Below the pieces are notes generated by a model that was not told where the DNA came from, did not search any database, and saw only the letters and a list, made by a program, of their open reading frames with translations. From assembly GCA_031549185.1 (NCBI GenBank), contig JAVBQG010000009.1, positions 1-64,000 on the forward strand: DNA of 64,000 bases, in the 5' to 3' direction. This DNA is from JAVBQG01 sp031549185. Lineage in GTDB: Bacteria; Synergistota; Synergistia; Synergistales; Synergistaceae. Shown piece after piece: positions 43,207 through 52,195 of the stretch. Made by a program: the position numbers and the translations under genes. The first letter of the stretch is position 1. Every line of letters starts with the position of its first letter.

Positions 43207-44487
43207 CTACTTGCCGGTCTTCAAAGCTTCGAGGCCACCGACGAAGGGACGCAGCGCCTCCGGCACGACGATGGAGCCGTCCTCCTGCTGCATGTTCTCC
43301 ATGATTGCGATGAGGCACCTTCCGACCGCGATGCCGGAGCCGTTCAGGGTGTGCACGAAGCGGATCTTGCCCCCCTCTTTCGTGCGGTAGCGGGTATTCA
43401 TTCGACGCGCCTGAAACTCCTCGCAGTTGCTGCACGAGCTTATCTCGCGGTAACAGTTCTGTGAGGGCAGCCACACCTCGATGTCGTACGTCTTGGCAGC
43501 CGCGTTGCCGATATCTCCGGTCGAGAGGGAGACCACGCGGTAGGGCAGTTCCAGCAACTGCAACACCTTCTCCGCCGCGGCGAGTAGCGACTCGAGTTCG
43601 TCGTAGCTCGTCTCCGGCGTGCAGAGCTTCACCAACTCCACCTTGTCGAACTGATGCTGCCGGAGCATTCCGCGCATATCTCTGCCGTAGGTGCCGGCCT
43701 CGCGCCGAAAACAGGTCGTGTACGCCGTATAGTAAAAGGGCAGCTCGTTCTCGGCGAGGATCTCTCCGTAATGGAGGTTCGTCAAAGGGACCTCGGCGGT
43801 CGGAATCAGCCATAGATCGTCATTCGCGCAACGGTACTGATCCTCCGCGAACTTGGGCAGCTGTCCCGTTCCCTGCATCGTCGCCGAGTTCACCAGCATG
43901 GGGGGCATGATCTCCCGGTATCCGTGCTTCGAGGTGTGCAGGTCGAGCATGAAGTTGATCAGGCCGCGCTCGAGCTTCGCCCCTGCGTCCTTCAGGACCG
44001 TAAAGCGGCTCTCCGCGAGCCTCGTTCCACGCTCGAAATCCATGATATCCAACGCTTCGCCCAGTTCCCAGTGAGGTTTCGGCTCGAAGGAGAAACTCCT
44101 CGGCTCTCCCCATCTCCTGACCTCGATATTGTCGCTCTCGTCCTCACCCACCGGCACACTCTCGTGTAGTCTGTTCGGCAAGAGCAGCAGGCGCTCGCCG
44201 AATTTCTCCTCGATGTCGGCGAGCCTTCGATCCAGCTCCTTGATTCGCTCGCCGATCTCCCGCATCTCCTCCATGAGTTCGGCGGCGTTCTGTCCGCTTT
44301 TTTTTAGTTCGCCAACCTTGCGCGAACCGTCGTTGCGACGGGCCTTCAGCTCCTCGACCTCCGTGAGAAGGTTGCGCCTGTCCGCCTCGAGAGCGAGAAG
44401 CGCCTCGATGTCGAACGAATGTCGGCGTTTTTTCAGCAGTTCGCGCAGCTCCTCCGGGTGCTCGCGTATCCACTTCGGATCAAGCAT
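43207..44487 (-). CDS. serS: Seryl-tRNA synthetase
   Basis: 426 residues, class II synthetase. N-terminal coiled-coil arm (about 25-105), then motifs 1-3 ('GYREIMPPMLVN', 'FRREAGTYGRDMRGMLRQHQFDKVE', 'GSGIAVGRCLIAIMEN'). Start overlaps the ribH stop by eight bases, so it is co-transcribed with the riboflavin genes. Confidence 0.97.
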   Translation of the reverse strand: MLDPKWIREHPEELRELLKKRRHSFDIEALLALEADRRNLLTEVEELKARRNDGSRKVGELKKSGQNAAELMEEMREIGERIKELDRRLADIEEKFGERLLLLPNRLHESVPVGEDESDNIEVRRWGEPRSFSFEPKPHWELGEALDIMDFERGTRLAESRFTVLKDAGAKLERGLINFMLDLHTSKHGYREIMPPMLVNSATMQGTGQLPKFAEDQYRCANDDLWLIPTAEVPLTNLHYGEILAENELPFYYTAYTTCFRREAGTYGRDMRGMLRQHQFDKVELVKLCTPETSYDELESLLAAAEKVLQLLELPYRVVSLSTGDIGNAAAKTYDIEVWLPSQNCYREISSCSNCEEFQARRMNTRYRTKEGGKIRFVHTLNGSGIAVGRCLIAIMENMQQEDGSIVVPEALRPFVGGLEALKTGK

Positions 44488-44980
44488 GGAGCGGCTCCCC
44501 CTCCCCCGACAAGGCTTTGCGCGTCTCCTTGAGCACGTTTGCCATCTCGAGCGCAGCCATGGCGGCCTCGGCCCCTTTGTTCCCCGCCTTGCTGCCAGCG
44601 CGGACGAGCGCCTGTTCGAGGTTGTCGCAAGTCAAAACACCGAAACCAACCGGCACGCGCTGGTCGAGGCCGACGTGCGCAAGCCCCTTGGACATTTCGG
44701 CACAGACGTAGTCGAAGTGAGGCGTATCGCCCTGGATGACGGCGCCCAGTGCGACGACTGCGTCGTACCTGCCCTGCAGCGCGATCTCTTTGGTCAGCAA
44801 CGGCAGCTCCCAGGCGCCCGGAACCCAGTACACTTCGATATCCTGATGCCTGACGTCGTGCCGCGTCAACACGTCGATCGCGCCGCCCAGAAGTTTACTT
44901 GAAATCAACTCGTTGAAACGGGAGACGACGATGGCGAAACGAAGACCGGAACCGATCAAAGAACCTTGAATTGTCCTCAT
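44480..44980 (-). CDS. ribH: 6,7-dimethyl-8-ribityllumazine synthase
   Basis: 166 residues. 'VVSRFNELISSKLLGGAIDVL', 'VPGAWELPLL', 'LGAVIQGDTPHFDYVC' (catalytic His) and 'FGVLTCDNLEQAL' are all family motifs. It condenses the ribityl-pyrimidine from RibD with the butanone phosphate from RibBA. Last riboflavin gene of the operon, 34 bases after ribBA. Confidence 0.97.
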   Translation of the reverse strand: MRTIQGSLIGSGLRFAIVVSRFNELISSKLLGGAIDVLTRHDVRHQDIEVYWVPGAWELPLLTKEIALQGRYDAVVALGAVIQGDTPHFDYVCAEMSKGLAHVGLDQRVPVGFGVLTCDNLEQALVRAGSKAGNKGAEAAMAALEMANVLKETRKALSGEGEPLHA

Positions 44981-45014
44981 GAAAACAACCTTCCTTCAAT
45001 AAAAAATAAAAAGC

Positions 45015-46253
45015 TTACATGTGCAGCATGTGGCCCATTTTGTCGTGTTTCGTCTGCAGGTATCTTTCGTTGTACGGCGTGGGGGGAAACTCGATCGGCA
45101 CCCTGCCGGAGATGGAGAGACCGTAGCCCTGCAATCCGACGATTTTCCGCGGATTGTTCGTGATCAGCCGGAACCGGTTGATGCCGAGATCCAGCAGAAT
45201 CTGAGCGCCGACACCGTAGTCCCGCAAATCCGGCGGGAAACCGAGCGCCAGATTGGCCTCCTCCGTGTCCATACCGCTGTCCTGCAGCTCGTAGGCTTTC
45301 AGTTTGGCAAGCAGGCCGATACCGCGTCCCTCCTGCCGCAAGTAAAGCAAGACACCGCGCCCCTCTTTTTCGATCATCTCCATCGAGGCGTGCAACTGCT
45401 GCCCGCAGTCACAGCGCAGCGAGCCGAAGAGGTCGCCCGTGAGGCACTCGGAGTGCACCCGCACGAGAGCGTCGGGGACACCACTCACCTCGCCCTTTAC
45501 CAGCGCGAGGTGGACCAGGTCCTTGCTCTGGTCTCTCATATATCGATACGCATAACAACGGAAAGTGCCATATCGCGTCGGCAAAGAGACCTCAACCTCT
45601 CGCGAGACGAGCTTCTCCGCCCGCAAGCGGTAGCCGATCAGATCCGCGACGGAGATCATACGGAATCCGTGCTTTTTCGCGAACTCGATCAAATCCGGCA
45701 TACGAGCCATCGTGCCGTCTTCGTTCATGACCTCGCAGATCACGCCCGCCCCGCGCAAACCGGCCAGGCGCGCCAAGTCGACCGCTGCCTCCGTATGGCC
45801 CGCGCGTTTCAGGACGCCGCCCGGGCGTGCGATCAAGGGGAAAATATGCCCCGGCCGCCGAAAATCCCCCGCCTTCGAACCGGGATCCGCCAGACGTTTC
45901 GCCGTGATCGCCCTGTCTTCCGCGGAGATACCGGTAGTCGTATCCTCCATCGCGTCGACGCTCACCGTAAACGCGGTCCCATGAAGGTCCGTATTGTTCT
46001 CCACCATCAGGTCGAGTCCGAGGCGATCGGCGATCTCGCGCCCCACGGGCACGCAGACAAGCCCGCGCGCGTGTTTTACGAAAAAATTCATGTGCTCCGT
46101 TGTGCAAAGCTCGGCCGCGATCACAAGGTCCCCCTCGTTTTCGCGGTTTTCGTCGTCCACCACGACGACGATTTTCCCCGACGCGATATCCTCTATCGCC
46201 TCGGGTATCGAACTGAGTTGAAACGAATCACACGCCTGCCCATTATCCGTCAT
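45015..46253 (-). CDS. ribBA: Bifunctional DHBP synthase / GTP cyclohydrolase II
   Basis: 412 residues. The N-terminal RibB half has 'DENRENEGDLVIAAE' and 'RPGHIFPLIARPGGVL'. The C-terminal RibA half has the zinc site Cys-Leu-Thr-Gly-Asp...Arg-Cys-Asp-Cys-Gly and 'YLRQEGRGIGL'. RibB makes 3,4-dihydroxy-2-butanone 4-phosphate from ribulose 5-phosphate; RibA opens GTP. Both zinc and acidic catalytic residues are intact. Confidence 0.97.
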   Translation of the reverse strand: MTDNGQACDSFQLSSIPEAIEDIASGKIVVVVDDENRENEGDLVIAAELCTTEHMNFFVKHARGLVCVPVGREIADRLGLDLMVENNTDLHGTAFTVSVDAMEDTTTGISAEDRAITAKRLADPGSKAGDFRRPGHIFPLIARPGGVLKRAGHTEAAVDLARLAGLRGAGVICEVMNEDGTMARMPDLIEFAKKHGFRMISVADLIGYRLRAEKLVSREVEVSLPTRYGTFRCYAYRYMRDQSKDLVHLALVKGEVSGVPDALVRVHSECLTGDLFGSLRCDCGQQLHASMEMIEKEGRGVLLYLRQEGRGIGLLAKLKAYELQDSGMDTEEANLALGFPPDLRDYGVGAQILLDLGINRFRLITNNPRKIVGLQGYGLSISGRVPIEFPPTPYNERYLQTKHDKMGHMLHM

Positions 46254-46286
46254 CGAACAGCCCTCCTCAGAGAGGCCGGTTTGTCG

Positions 46287-46946
46287 TCAAACCCAGCCGT
46301 TTTCCTGCAATTTCTCCCATGTGATGCCGCCGTCGCGCTGCGTCTCGCCGGGCGCGCCGTACCGCATCAATCTTGCCAGATAGCGGGCGATCATGTCCAC
46401 TTCCACATTGACGCGGTCGCCTGCACGCAAGCTTCCGATCGTCGTCTCGCGCAAGGTCGTCGGAATCAGGCCGACGGAAAACTCTTCGCCCGCTGCGTCG
46501 ATCACGGTCAAGCTCACGCCATCCAGCGCAACCGAGCCCTTGCCCGCAATAAAACCCGCGATCGCGGCGGAGACGGAAATCCAGCACTTCCTCGTCTCTC
46601 CGGCGCCCTCGACACGCGCAACCGTCCCGACTTCGTCGACGTGTCCCGCCACCAGGTGACCGTCGAGGCGGGCGCCCACCCGCAAGGCGCGCTCGAGATT
46701 CACCCTGTCCCCCGGTTTCAGGGAGCCGAGACGGGTCGAGACGACCGTCTCCTCCATCATCTCGGCTTCAAAGGAGTCCTGCAATGCAGATACCGCCGTG
46801 AGGCACGCCCCCGAGACTGAGATCGACTCGCCGAATTTGACCTCCGGGGCGATCTTCGGCGCAAAGATGCGCAGAATATATATGTTATCCCCTCGGCGCG
46901 ATACGGAGCGAACCTCTCCCACGCACTCTACAAGGCCGGTGAACAC
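46287..46946 (-). CDS. ribE: Riboflavin synthase alpha subunit
   Basis: 219 residues made of two lumazine-binding barrels, starting 'MFTGLVECVGEV', with 'SISVSGACLTAV' and 'GSVALDGVSLTV' as the repeated substrate loops. It dismutates two lumazines to riboflavin. It overlaps ribD by 19 bases. Confidence 0.96.
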   Translation of the reverse strand: MFTGLVECVGEVRSVSRRGDNIYILRIFAPKIAPEVKFGESISVSGACLTAVSALQDSFEAEMMEETVVSTRLGSLKPGDRVNLERALRVGARLDGHLVAGHVDEVGTVARVEGAGETRKCWISVSAAIAGFIAGKGSVALDGVSLTVIDAAGEEFSVGLIPTTLRETTIGSLRAGDRVNVEVDMIARYLARLMRYGAPGETQRDGGITWEKLQENGWV

Positions 46947-48052
46947 GTCGGGAGCCCCTCGAACCAGATGTCGTCTCCGATCCTGCGGAGGCGGACCTGC
47001 TTCATGGAGACCGTTTCCTCCATGTGCCTGAAAACGACGTTGTCCGACATGCGCAACCCGTCTCCCAATACCTTCGGCGCGATAAAAAGCGAATACTCGT
47101 CCACCAGGCAGGCGCCGATAAACGAACTGATCAACTTGCCCCCGCCTTCGACGAGCAGCTGGTTGACCCCGAGGTTTTTCAGCTCGTGCAAAATGCGGTC
47201 GATTGGAATACGATCATCGGAGTCGACAGCCTCGCAGACAATCTTCGCACCCCTGCGTGCAAGCTGGTTCACGCGCTCGCCATCCGGCGTCGGACCGGCG
47301 AAGAAGACGCAGCCTCCATGGTCCAGTATCTTGGCGTCCGGCGGCGTGTCCAAATTTCTGTCGACGACGACTTTGATCGGCGATTTGCCGTCCACATCGC
47401 GCACCGTGAGCATGGGGTCGTCGCTCAGAACCGTGCCCACACCGACCATGACCGCGTCGTTCTCGGCGCGCATCAAATGAGCACGCTTACGCGAAAGGGG
47501 GCCGCTGATCCACTTGCTCTCTCCGCTCCCCAACGCCATATCTCCGTCGAGGGATATCGCAGCCTTCACGGTCACCCATGGGCGACCGAACGTCATATTG
47601 CGGATGAAACCTCTGTTGATCCACCTGCACTCTTCCTCAAGGATGCCATTTATCACTTCTATGCCGGCCGCTTCGAGCGCCCGTTTCCCACCGCCGACGA
47701 CGAGCGGGTTGGGGTCGAGCATGCCTGAAACAACACGCGAAACCCCTGCCTTTATCAGCGCGTCGCAGCAGGGGGGTGTCTTTCCCGTATGACAGCACGG
47801 CTCGAGGTTGACGTAAACCGTACATCCTCGGGCGTCCTTGCCCGCTTTTTTCAGGGCCTCCACCTCAGCATGGGGTCCTCCGAATCGTTTGTGGTAGCCC
47901 CATGAGACCAGCCGCCCGCCTTCCACGCCGTAGTCGACGATCACGCAGCCAATCCTCGGATTGGGGCTGACGCTGCCCGTGCCTCTCATCGCAAAACTGA
48001 GAGCCATTTTCATATAGCGTTCGTGTATTTTTCGTTCAGGTAACGATGTCAA
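46928..48052 (-). CDS. ribD: Bifunctional riboflavin deaminase/reductase RibD
   Basis: 374 residues. The deaminase half has 'GPHAEVEALKKAG' (zinc His and catalytic Glu) and 'EPCCHTGKTPPCCDALI'. The reductase half includes 'NLGVNQLLVEGGGKLISSFI'. The probable TTG start at 48052 overlaps the uvrC stop by 3 bases. No FMN riboswitch is visible because the gene starts directly inside the uvrC end. Confidence 0.95.
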   Translation of the reverse strand: MTSLPERKIHERYMKMALSFAMRGTGSVSPNPRIGCVIVDYGVEGGRLVSWGYHKRFGGPHAEVEALKKAGKDARGCTVYVNLEPCCHTGKTPPCCDALIKAGVSRVVSGMLDPNPLVVGGGKRALEAAGIEVINGILEEECRWINRGFIRNMTFGRPWVTVKAAISLDGDMALGSGESKWISGPLSRKRAHLMRAENDAVMVGVGTVLSDDPMLTVRDVDGKSPIKVVVDRNLDTPPDAKILDHGGCVFFAGPTPDGERVNQLARRGAKIVCEAVDSDDRIPIDRILHELKNLGVNQLLVEGGGKLISSFIGACLVDEYSLFIAPKVLGDGLRMSDNVVFRHMEETVSMKQVRLRRIGDDIWFEGLPTCSPAL

Positions 48053-49554
48053 ATATCTCTTGCCTCCACTGTCTCTTCAAATGTGCTTCGCAAATTTCCG
48101 TCGTCCGGTCGACCGAGCGCCTCGGCGATGCGAGCCGCCAGGACCGGTCCGACACCCGGAACCGCCGCCAGCTCCTGCGGACTCAGCGCCAGAATGGCGT
48201 TTAAACTCCCGAATCTCGACAACAACTGCGACGCTCTATTTTTACCGATTCCGGGAATATCTTCAAGCGTACTCCTTGTAAATTTCTTATCGCGCCTTTT
48301 TCTATGCGACGTAATCGCAAATCTGTGCGCCTCGTCGCGCACGCGCTGAAGCAATTGAAGGCCCGGGTCCGAAAGATCGAGCCTGATCGGCTCCTTCCTG
48401 CCCGGCACGTAAATCTCCTCCTCCCGCTTCGCCAGGCCCAATGTCGCGATGGAACCCAAACCCAGCGATTCGAGCGAATGTCTCGCGAAATCAAGCTGTA
48501 CCGGACCTCCGTCAATCATTATCAGCTGCGGCAACGGCTCCTGTGCCTCGAGACACTTTCGGTAGCGCCGCAGCAACGTCTCCTCCATCGAACGAAAATC
48601 GTCGATGTCCTCCACCGTTCGAATGTTGAAACGTCGATAAAGCGACGGATTCGAGACGCCCTGTTCGAAGACCACGACCACACCGACCGTCTGATCACCT
48701 CCGGTGTGGGAGATATCGAAGCCGTCGATGCGCCACGGCAGGACCGGAAGATCCAGAACCTGCTGCAATCGCTGCAACGGGGCCCAGTCCTCCCCCGCGG
48801 TGGTCGTGGACGAGAGCCGCTGTCTGCTCACGCGCCATATCGCGCGTATTGTATCACGGAATCGCGCGGCCTCCTCGAAGTCCATGCGTCGCGCGGCGGC
48901 GTCCATCCTCTTTCGCAGGCGCTCCACAAGATCCACACCCCTCCCCTGGAGGAGCAGCGCCACGTCCGCCACGCGCTCGCGATACTCTGCCTCGGTGCAG
49001 AGTTTCACACAGGGCGCGAGGCATCGACCGAGCGTGTGCCTCATGCAGGGGCGCTCTCTCACGGGCACGGTGTCGACACGCATCGGGAGCGAACAGGTTC
49101 TCAGCGGGAAATACCGCTCGGCAAGCCGCAGCAACCCCCGCAGATCCCGAACCCTGACGAACGGCCCGATATAAAGAGAGTCGTCATCCTGTTTGAACCT
49201 CGTTACAAGCGCCCGCGGGAAATCCTCCTGCGTGATCCGGATGTACGGGTACGTCTCACCCATCTTCAGCTCCACGTTGAAAAAGGGCTGATAGTGCTTG
49301 ATCATACGCGATTCCAGAATCAGCGCCTCGGCCTCTGTCTCCGTTCGGATCGTCGAGATGTCGGCGATGTCCGCCACAAGGCGGGCAAGCCTCGGAGAAG
49401 CAAAATGCTGGTGCCGGAAGTACGACGATACCCGCTTGCGCAACGACTTTGCCTTGCCGACGTATATGGTCCGTCCGTCCGCGTCGTGCATCAGATAGAC
49501 GCCTGGCTTGTCCGGAAAGCGGCGCACCATGGCCAGTAGTTTTTCACGTTCCAT
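48049..49554 (-). CDS. uvrC: Excinuclease ABC subunit C
   Basis: 501 residues, about 100 shorter than the common 600. All domains are visible: GIY-YIG nuclease ('GVYLMHDADGRTIYVGKAKSLRKRV', about 18-42) and cysteine-rich region ('CMRHTLGRCLAPCVKLC'). These are followed by the UVR helix pair, RNase H-like nuclease ('FDISHTGGDQTVG', 'MIDGGPVQL') and C-terminal helix-hairpin-helix ('DIPGIGKNRASQLL', 'AVPGVGPVLAARI'). Makes both cuts in nucleotide excision repair. The size loss seems to be in linkers. A TATAAT lies upstream on the minus strand (49612-49617 region). Confidence 0.95.
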   Translation of the reverse strand: MEREKLLAMVRRFPDKPGVYLMHDADGRTIYVGKAKSLRKRVSSYFRHQHFASPRLARLVADIADISTIRTETEAEALILESRMIKHYQPFFNVELKMGETYPYIRITQEDFPRALVTRFKQDDDSLYIGPFVRVRDLRGLLRLAERYFPLRTCSLPMRVDTVPVRERPCMRHTLGRCLAPCVKLCTEAEYRERVADVALLLQGRGVDLVERLRKRMDAAARRMDFEEAARFRDTIRAIWRVSRQRLSSTTTAGEDWAPLQRLQQVLDLPVLPWRIDGFDISHTGGDQTVGVVVVFEQGVSNPSLYRRFNIRTVEDIDDFRSMEETLLRRYRKCLEAQEPLPQLIMIDGGPVQLDFARHSLESLGLGSIATLGLAKREEEIYVPGRKEPIRLDLSDPGLQLLQRVRDEAHRFAITSHRKRRDKKFTRSTLEDIPGIGKNRASQLLSRFGSLNAILALSPQELAAVPGVGPVLAARIAEALGRPDDGNLRSTFEETVEARDI

Positions 49555-49602
49555 GTATCATCGTTCCTTTTTCACTTATAAACGGCATTGTGCCGATACC
49601 TG

Positions 49603-49630
49603 TTGACACGATTATAGTATAAGATAACAT
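49603..49630 (+). promoter_or_regulatory. Promoter of cysS
   Basis: TTGACA (49603-49608) and TAACAT (49625-49630) with a 16-base spacer, 39 bases before the coding start. The same 114-base region must also hold the divergent uvrC promoter. Confidence 0.5.
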
Positions 49631-49668
49631 AAATATGCCATAAATTTTTCCGGGAGGAGCCACCTCAC

Positions 49669-51108
49669 TTGAACCTATATCTCTATAACGATTTGACAGG
49701 AAGCAAGGAACCCTTCACCCCCCTGACGCCGGGAGTGGTGAACTTTTACGTCTGCGGCCCCACCGTCTACGACTACTTCCACGTCGGCAACGCGCGTCCG
49801 TTTATCGTCTTCGACGTCCTGCGCAGATACATGGAGTCGAAGGGACTTGAGGTCCACTATATCCAGAACTTCACGGACATCGACGACAAGATGATCCAAC
49901 GCGCCGAGCAAATGGGTATCACCGTAGCTGAGCTGGCGGAACAAAACATCGAGGCCTACTATCGAGACGCGGATGCCCTCGGTATCCGGCGCGCGACATA
50001 CAACCCGCGTGCGACCCAGGAGATACCGAGCATCGTCCGGCTCATCGAAAAACTGATCGCCAAGGGGCACGCATATGAAGTGGACGGCGACGTCTACTTC
50101 GAGGTTGCAACATTCAAGACCTACGGCAAACTTTCGGGACAAAACCTCGAGGACCTGCACGCGGGCGCTCGCGTCGACGTAGACGAGCGCAAAAAAGACC
50201 CGCTCGACTTCGCGCTCTGGAAAGCGCAGAAACCGGGAGAACCCGCATGGGACAGCCCGTGGGGCAAGGGGCGCCCCGGCTGGCACATCGAGTGCAGCGC
50301 CATGGCGATGCACCACCTGGGCGAGACGATCGACATCCACGGAGGCGGCAGCGATCTGATGTTCCCACACCACGAGAACGAGATCGCGCAATCCGAGGCC
50401 GCGCACGACAAACCCTTCGCGCGCTTCTGGATTCACAACGGCTACATCATGATCGACCGCGAGAAGATGTCCAAATCCATCGGAAACTTTTTCACGGCGC
50501 GCGATGTGCTGGCGAAATATTCGATGCCCTCGATACGCTTCTTCATGCTGTCGGCGCACTACCGCTCGCCCATCAATTTCTCGGAGGACGCGATGGAGCA
50601 GGCGTCAAGCGCTCACTCGAGACTCCGAAACGGCTGGACGGAGCTGTCGTACGCGTTGAACGAACGCTCCTGCGAAGAAGAGGGCTGCGAACCGAACGAG
50701 GCGCTGCGCAAGGCGCTCTCGTGCGCGAAAAAAGATTTCGACGAGGCGATGGAGGACGACTTCAACACGGCAGGCGCGATCGGCGCGGTATTCGACCTGA
50801 TTCGCGCGACCAACTCGTCTATCGTGCAGGGAAATCTGCTCGATTACGAGGCGCTCGAGGAAGCGGACGATTTCCTGCGCACCGTGGACAGCGTCATGGG
50901 CATTCTGCAGATCGACGCGATCGAAGCCGGGTGCGCGCCGAGCGAAGAAGTTGACGAGATCGAAGCGCTCATCGAACAGCGCAACGAGGCACGAAAGAAC
51001 AAGAACTTCGCCCTCTCGGACAAGATCAGGGACGATCTACAGGGAAGGGGAATCTTGTTGGAGGACACTGCCCAGGGCACGCGATGGAAACGGGCGGACA
51101 ACACGTAA
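49669..51108 (+). CDS. cysS: Cysteinyl-tRNA synthetase
   Basis: 479 residues. 'VCGPTVYDYFHVGNARPF' has the zinc Cys and HIGH motif; 'HIECSAMAMHHLG' and 'HHENEIAQSEA' complete the zinc site, and Lys-Met-Ser-Lys-Ser is intact. TTG start at 49669 with GGGAGGAG upstream. A solitary plus-strand gene ending at a bidirectional terminator. Confidence 0.97.
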   Translation: MNLYLYNDLTGSKEPFTPLTPGVVNFYVCGPTVYDYFHVGNARPFIVFDVLRRYMESKGLEVHYIQNFTDIDDKMIQRAEQMGITVAELAEQNIEAYYRDADALGIRRATYNPRATQEIPSIVRLIEKLIAKGHAYEVDGDVYFEVATFKTYGKLSGQNLEDLHAGARVDVDERKKDPLDFALWKAQKPGEPAWDSPWGKGRPGWHIECSAMAMHHLGETIDIHGGGSDLMFPHHENEIAQSEAAHDKPFARFWIHNGYIMIDREKMSKSIGNFFTARDVLAKYSMPSIRFFMLSAHYRSPINFSEDAMEQASSAHSRLRNGWTELSYALNERSCEEEGCEPNEALRKALSCAKKDFDEAMEDDFNTAGAIGAVFDLIRATNSSIVQGNLLDYEALEEADDFLRTVDSVMGILQIDAIEAGCAPSEEVDEIEALIEQRNEARKNKNFALSDKIRDDLQGRGILLEDTAQGTRWKRADNT

Positions 51109-51110
51109 AA

Positions 51111-51157
51111 GCGTAAAAAAAATTGCGAGGCCCGCGGCCTCGCAATTTTTTTTACGC
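51111..51157. terminator. Bidirectional intrinsic terminator between cysS and rpsI
   Basis: A perfect 22-bp inverted repeat with a 3-base loop: GC-rich inner stem and A8/T8 flanks that act as the U-tract on either strand. It is 3 bases after the cysS stop and 20 bases after the rpsI stop. Confidence 0.95.
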
Positions 51158-51177
51158 TCGATTCGAGATCGAAAAAA

Positions 51178-51573
51178 TTAACGCTTGGAGAACTGCCGCT
51201 TGCCGCGCGCACCCTTCTGGCCGAACTTCTTGCGCTCGACCATGCGCGAGTCGCGGCGAAGCATCCCCGCCTTCTTCAACGCGGGGCGCGCGTCGGGATT
51301 CAGCTTGATGATCGCCCGCGCGATGCCCATACGGATCGCGCCGGACTGGCCGGTGAGGCCACCGCCGTGTGCGTTGACGAAGATATCGACCTTGCCCTCC
51401 ACACCCGCAACACGAAGGGGCTCTACTGCCTGCGATTTCCAGAAGTAACGAGGCAGATAGTCCTCGACCTCGCGATTGTTGATGGTCATTTTACCCGTGC
51501 CCACGCGAAGCAACACGCGCGCGACGGCATTCTTGCGGCGACCGGTACCCCAGTAATTCATCACATCCTGCAT
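51178..51573 (-). CDS. rpsI: 30S ribosomal protein S9
   Basis: 131 residues: 'GTGRRKNAVARVLL', 'GGGLTGQSGAIRMGIARAI', ending in 'KKFGQKGARGKRQFSKR', whose final Lys-Arg reaches the P-site tRNA. 12 bases after rplM, the universal L13-S9 pair. Confidence 0.98.
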   Translation of the reverse strand: MQDVMNYWGTGRRKNAVARVLLRVGTGKMTINNREVEDYLPRYFWKSQAVEPLRVAGVEGKVDIFVNAHGGGLTGQSGAIRMGIARAIIKLNPDARPALKKAGMLRRDSRMVERKKFGQKGARGKRQFSKR

Positions 51574-51585
51574 AGTCTTCCCTCC

Positions 51586-52032
51586 CTACCACTTAAAAGC
51601 GTCGACGGCTTCAGGACGCTGCGCCGAATGGGGGTGCGCAGCACCAGGGTACACCTTGAGCTTCCTGTACATGGCGCGTCCGAGTTTCGTCTTGGGAAGC
51701 ATACCCCACACGACTCGCTCGATCAGGCGCTCCGGGTGCTTATCCAGCGTCTCGCCGTAAGTGGTCGTCTTGAGTCCGCCGGGGTATCCACTGTAGCGAT
51801 ACAGCTTCGATTGCTCGCTCTTCTTACCAGTCAGGCCGATCTTGCCGGCGTTGATTACGACGACAAAATCCCCCGTATCGACATGGGGGGTGTACGTTGG
51901 CTTGTGTTTGCCGGTGAGAATACGGGCAACCTGTACAGCCAGCCGACCGAGGTGCTTATCCGTGGCGTCGATGACATACCACTTGCGCTCCACCTCTTCG
52001 CGCTTGGCCACAAATGTGCGCGTGCCGATCAT
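51586..52032 (-). CDS. rplM: 50S ribosomal protein L13
   Basis: 148 residues: 'WYVIDATDKHLGRLAVQVARILTGKHKPTYTPHVDTGDFVVVINA', then 'HPERLIERVVWGMLPKTKLGRAMYRKLKVYPG'. ATG 52032 has GAGGAGGAAG seven bases upstream. The preceding leader carries a hairpin that may regulate the operon. Confidence 0.98.
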   Translation of the reverse strand: MIGTRTFVAKREEVERKWYVIDATDKHLGRLAVQVARILTGKHKPTYTPHVDTGDFVVVINAGKIGLTGKKSEQSKLYRYSGYPGGLKTTTYGETLDKHPERLIERVVWGMLPKTKLGRAMYRKLKVYPGAAHPHSAQRPEAVDAFKW

Positions 52033-52061
52033 GAATCTTCCTCCTCTTCGTATAAAAACAC

Positions 52062-52078
52062 CGTTGCCGGGGGCAACG
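52062..52078 (-). promoter_or_regulatory. Hairpin in the rplM leader
   Basis: CGTTGCC/GGCAACG (7 bp, 3-base loop), followed on the minus strand by GTGTTTTTAT about 15 bases before the rplM ribosome site. It resembles an attenuator or an L13 autoregulatory leader; I cannot tell which. Confidence 0.5.
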
Positions 52079-52110
52079 TGACAATTCAACTCTCGAGTCA
52101 AAACTCAGAA

Positions 52111-52139
52111 ATTATAAAACACTCAAAAGACACCGTCAA
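52111..52139 (-). promoter_or_regulatory. Strong sigma-70-type promoter of rplM-rpsI
   Basis: On the minus strand TTGACG (52134-52139) and TATAAT (52111-52116) with a 17-base spacer; predicted transcript start near 52104, giving a leader of about 70 bases. Just upstream is a GGCGGG/CCCGCC hairpin (about 52139-52160) that may end secG. Confidence 0.8.
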
Positions 52140-52195
52140 GGCGGGTTTCATAACCCCGCCCTTCGGGCAATCGACGCGGAGAGTTTCCTTAACGC

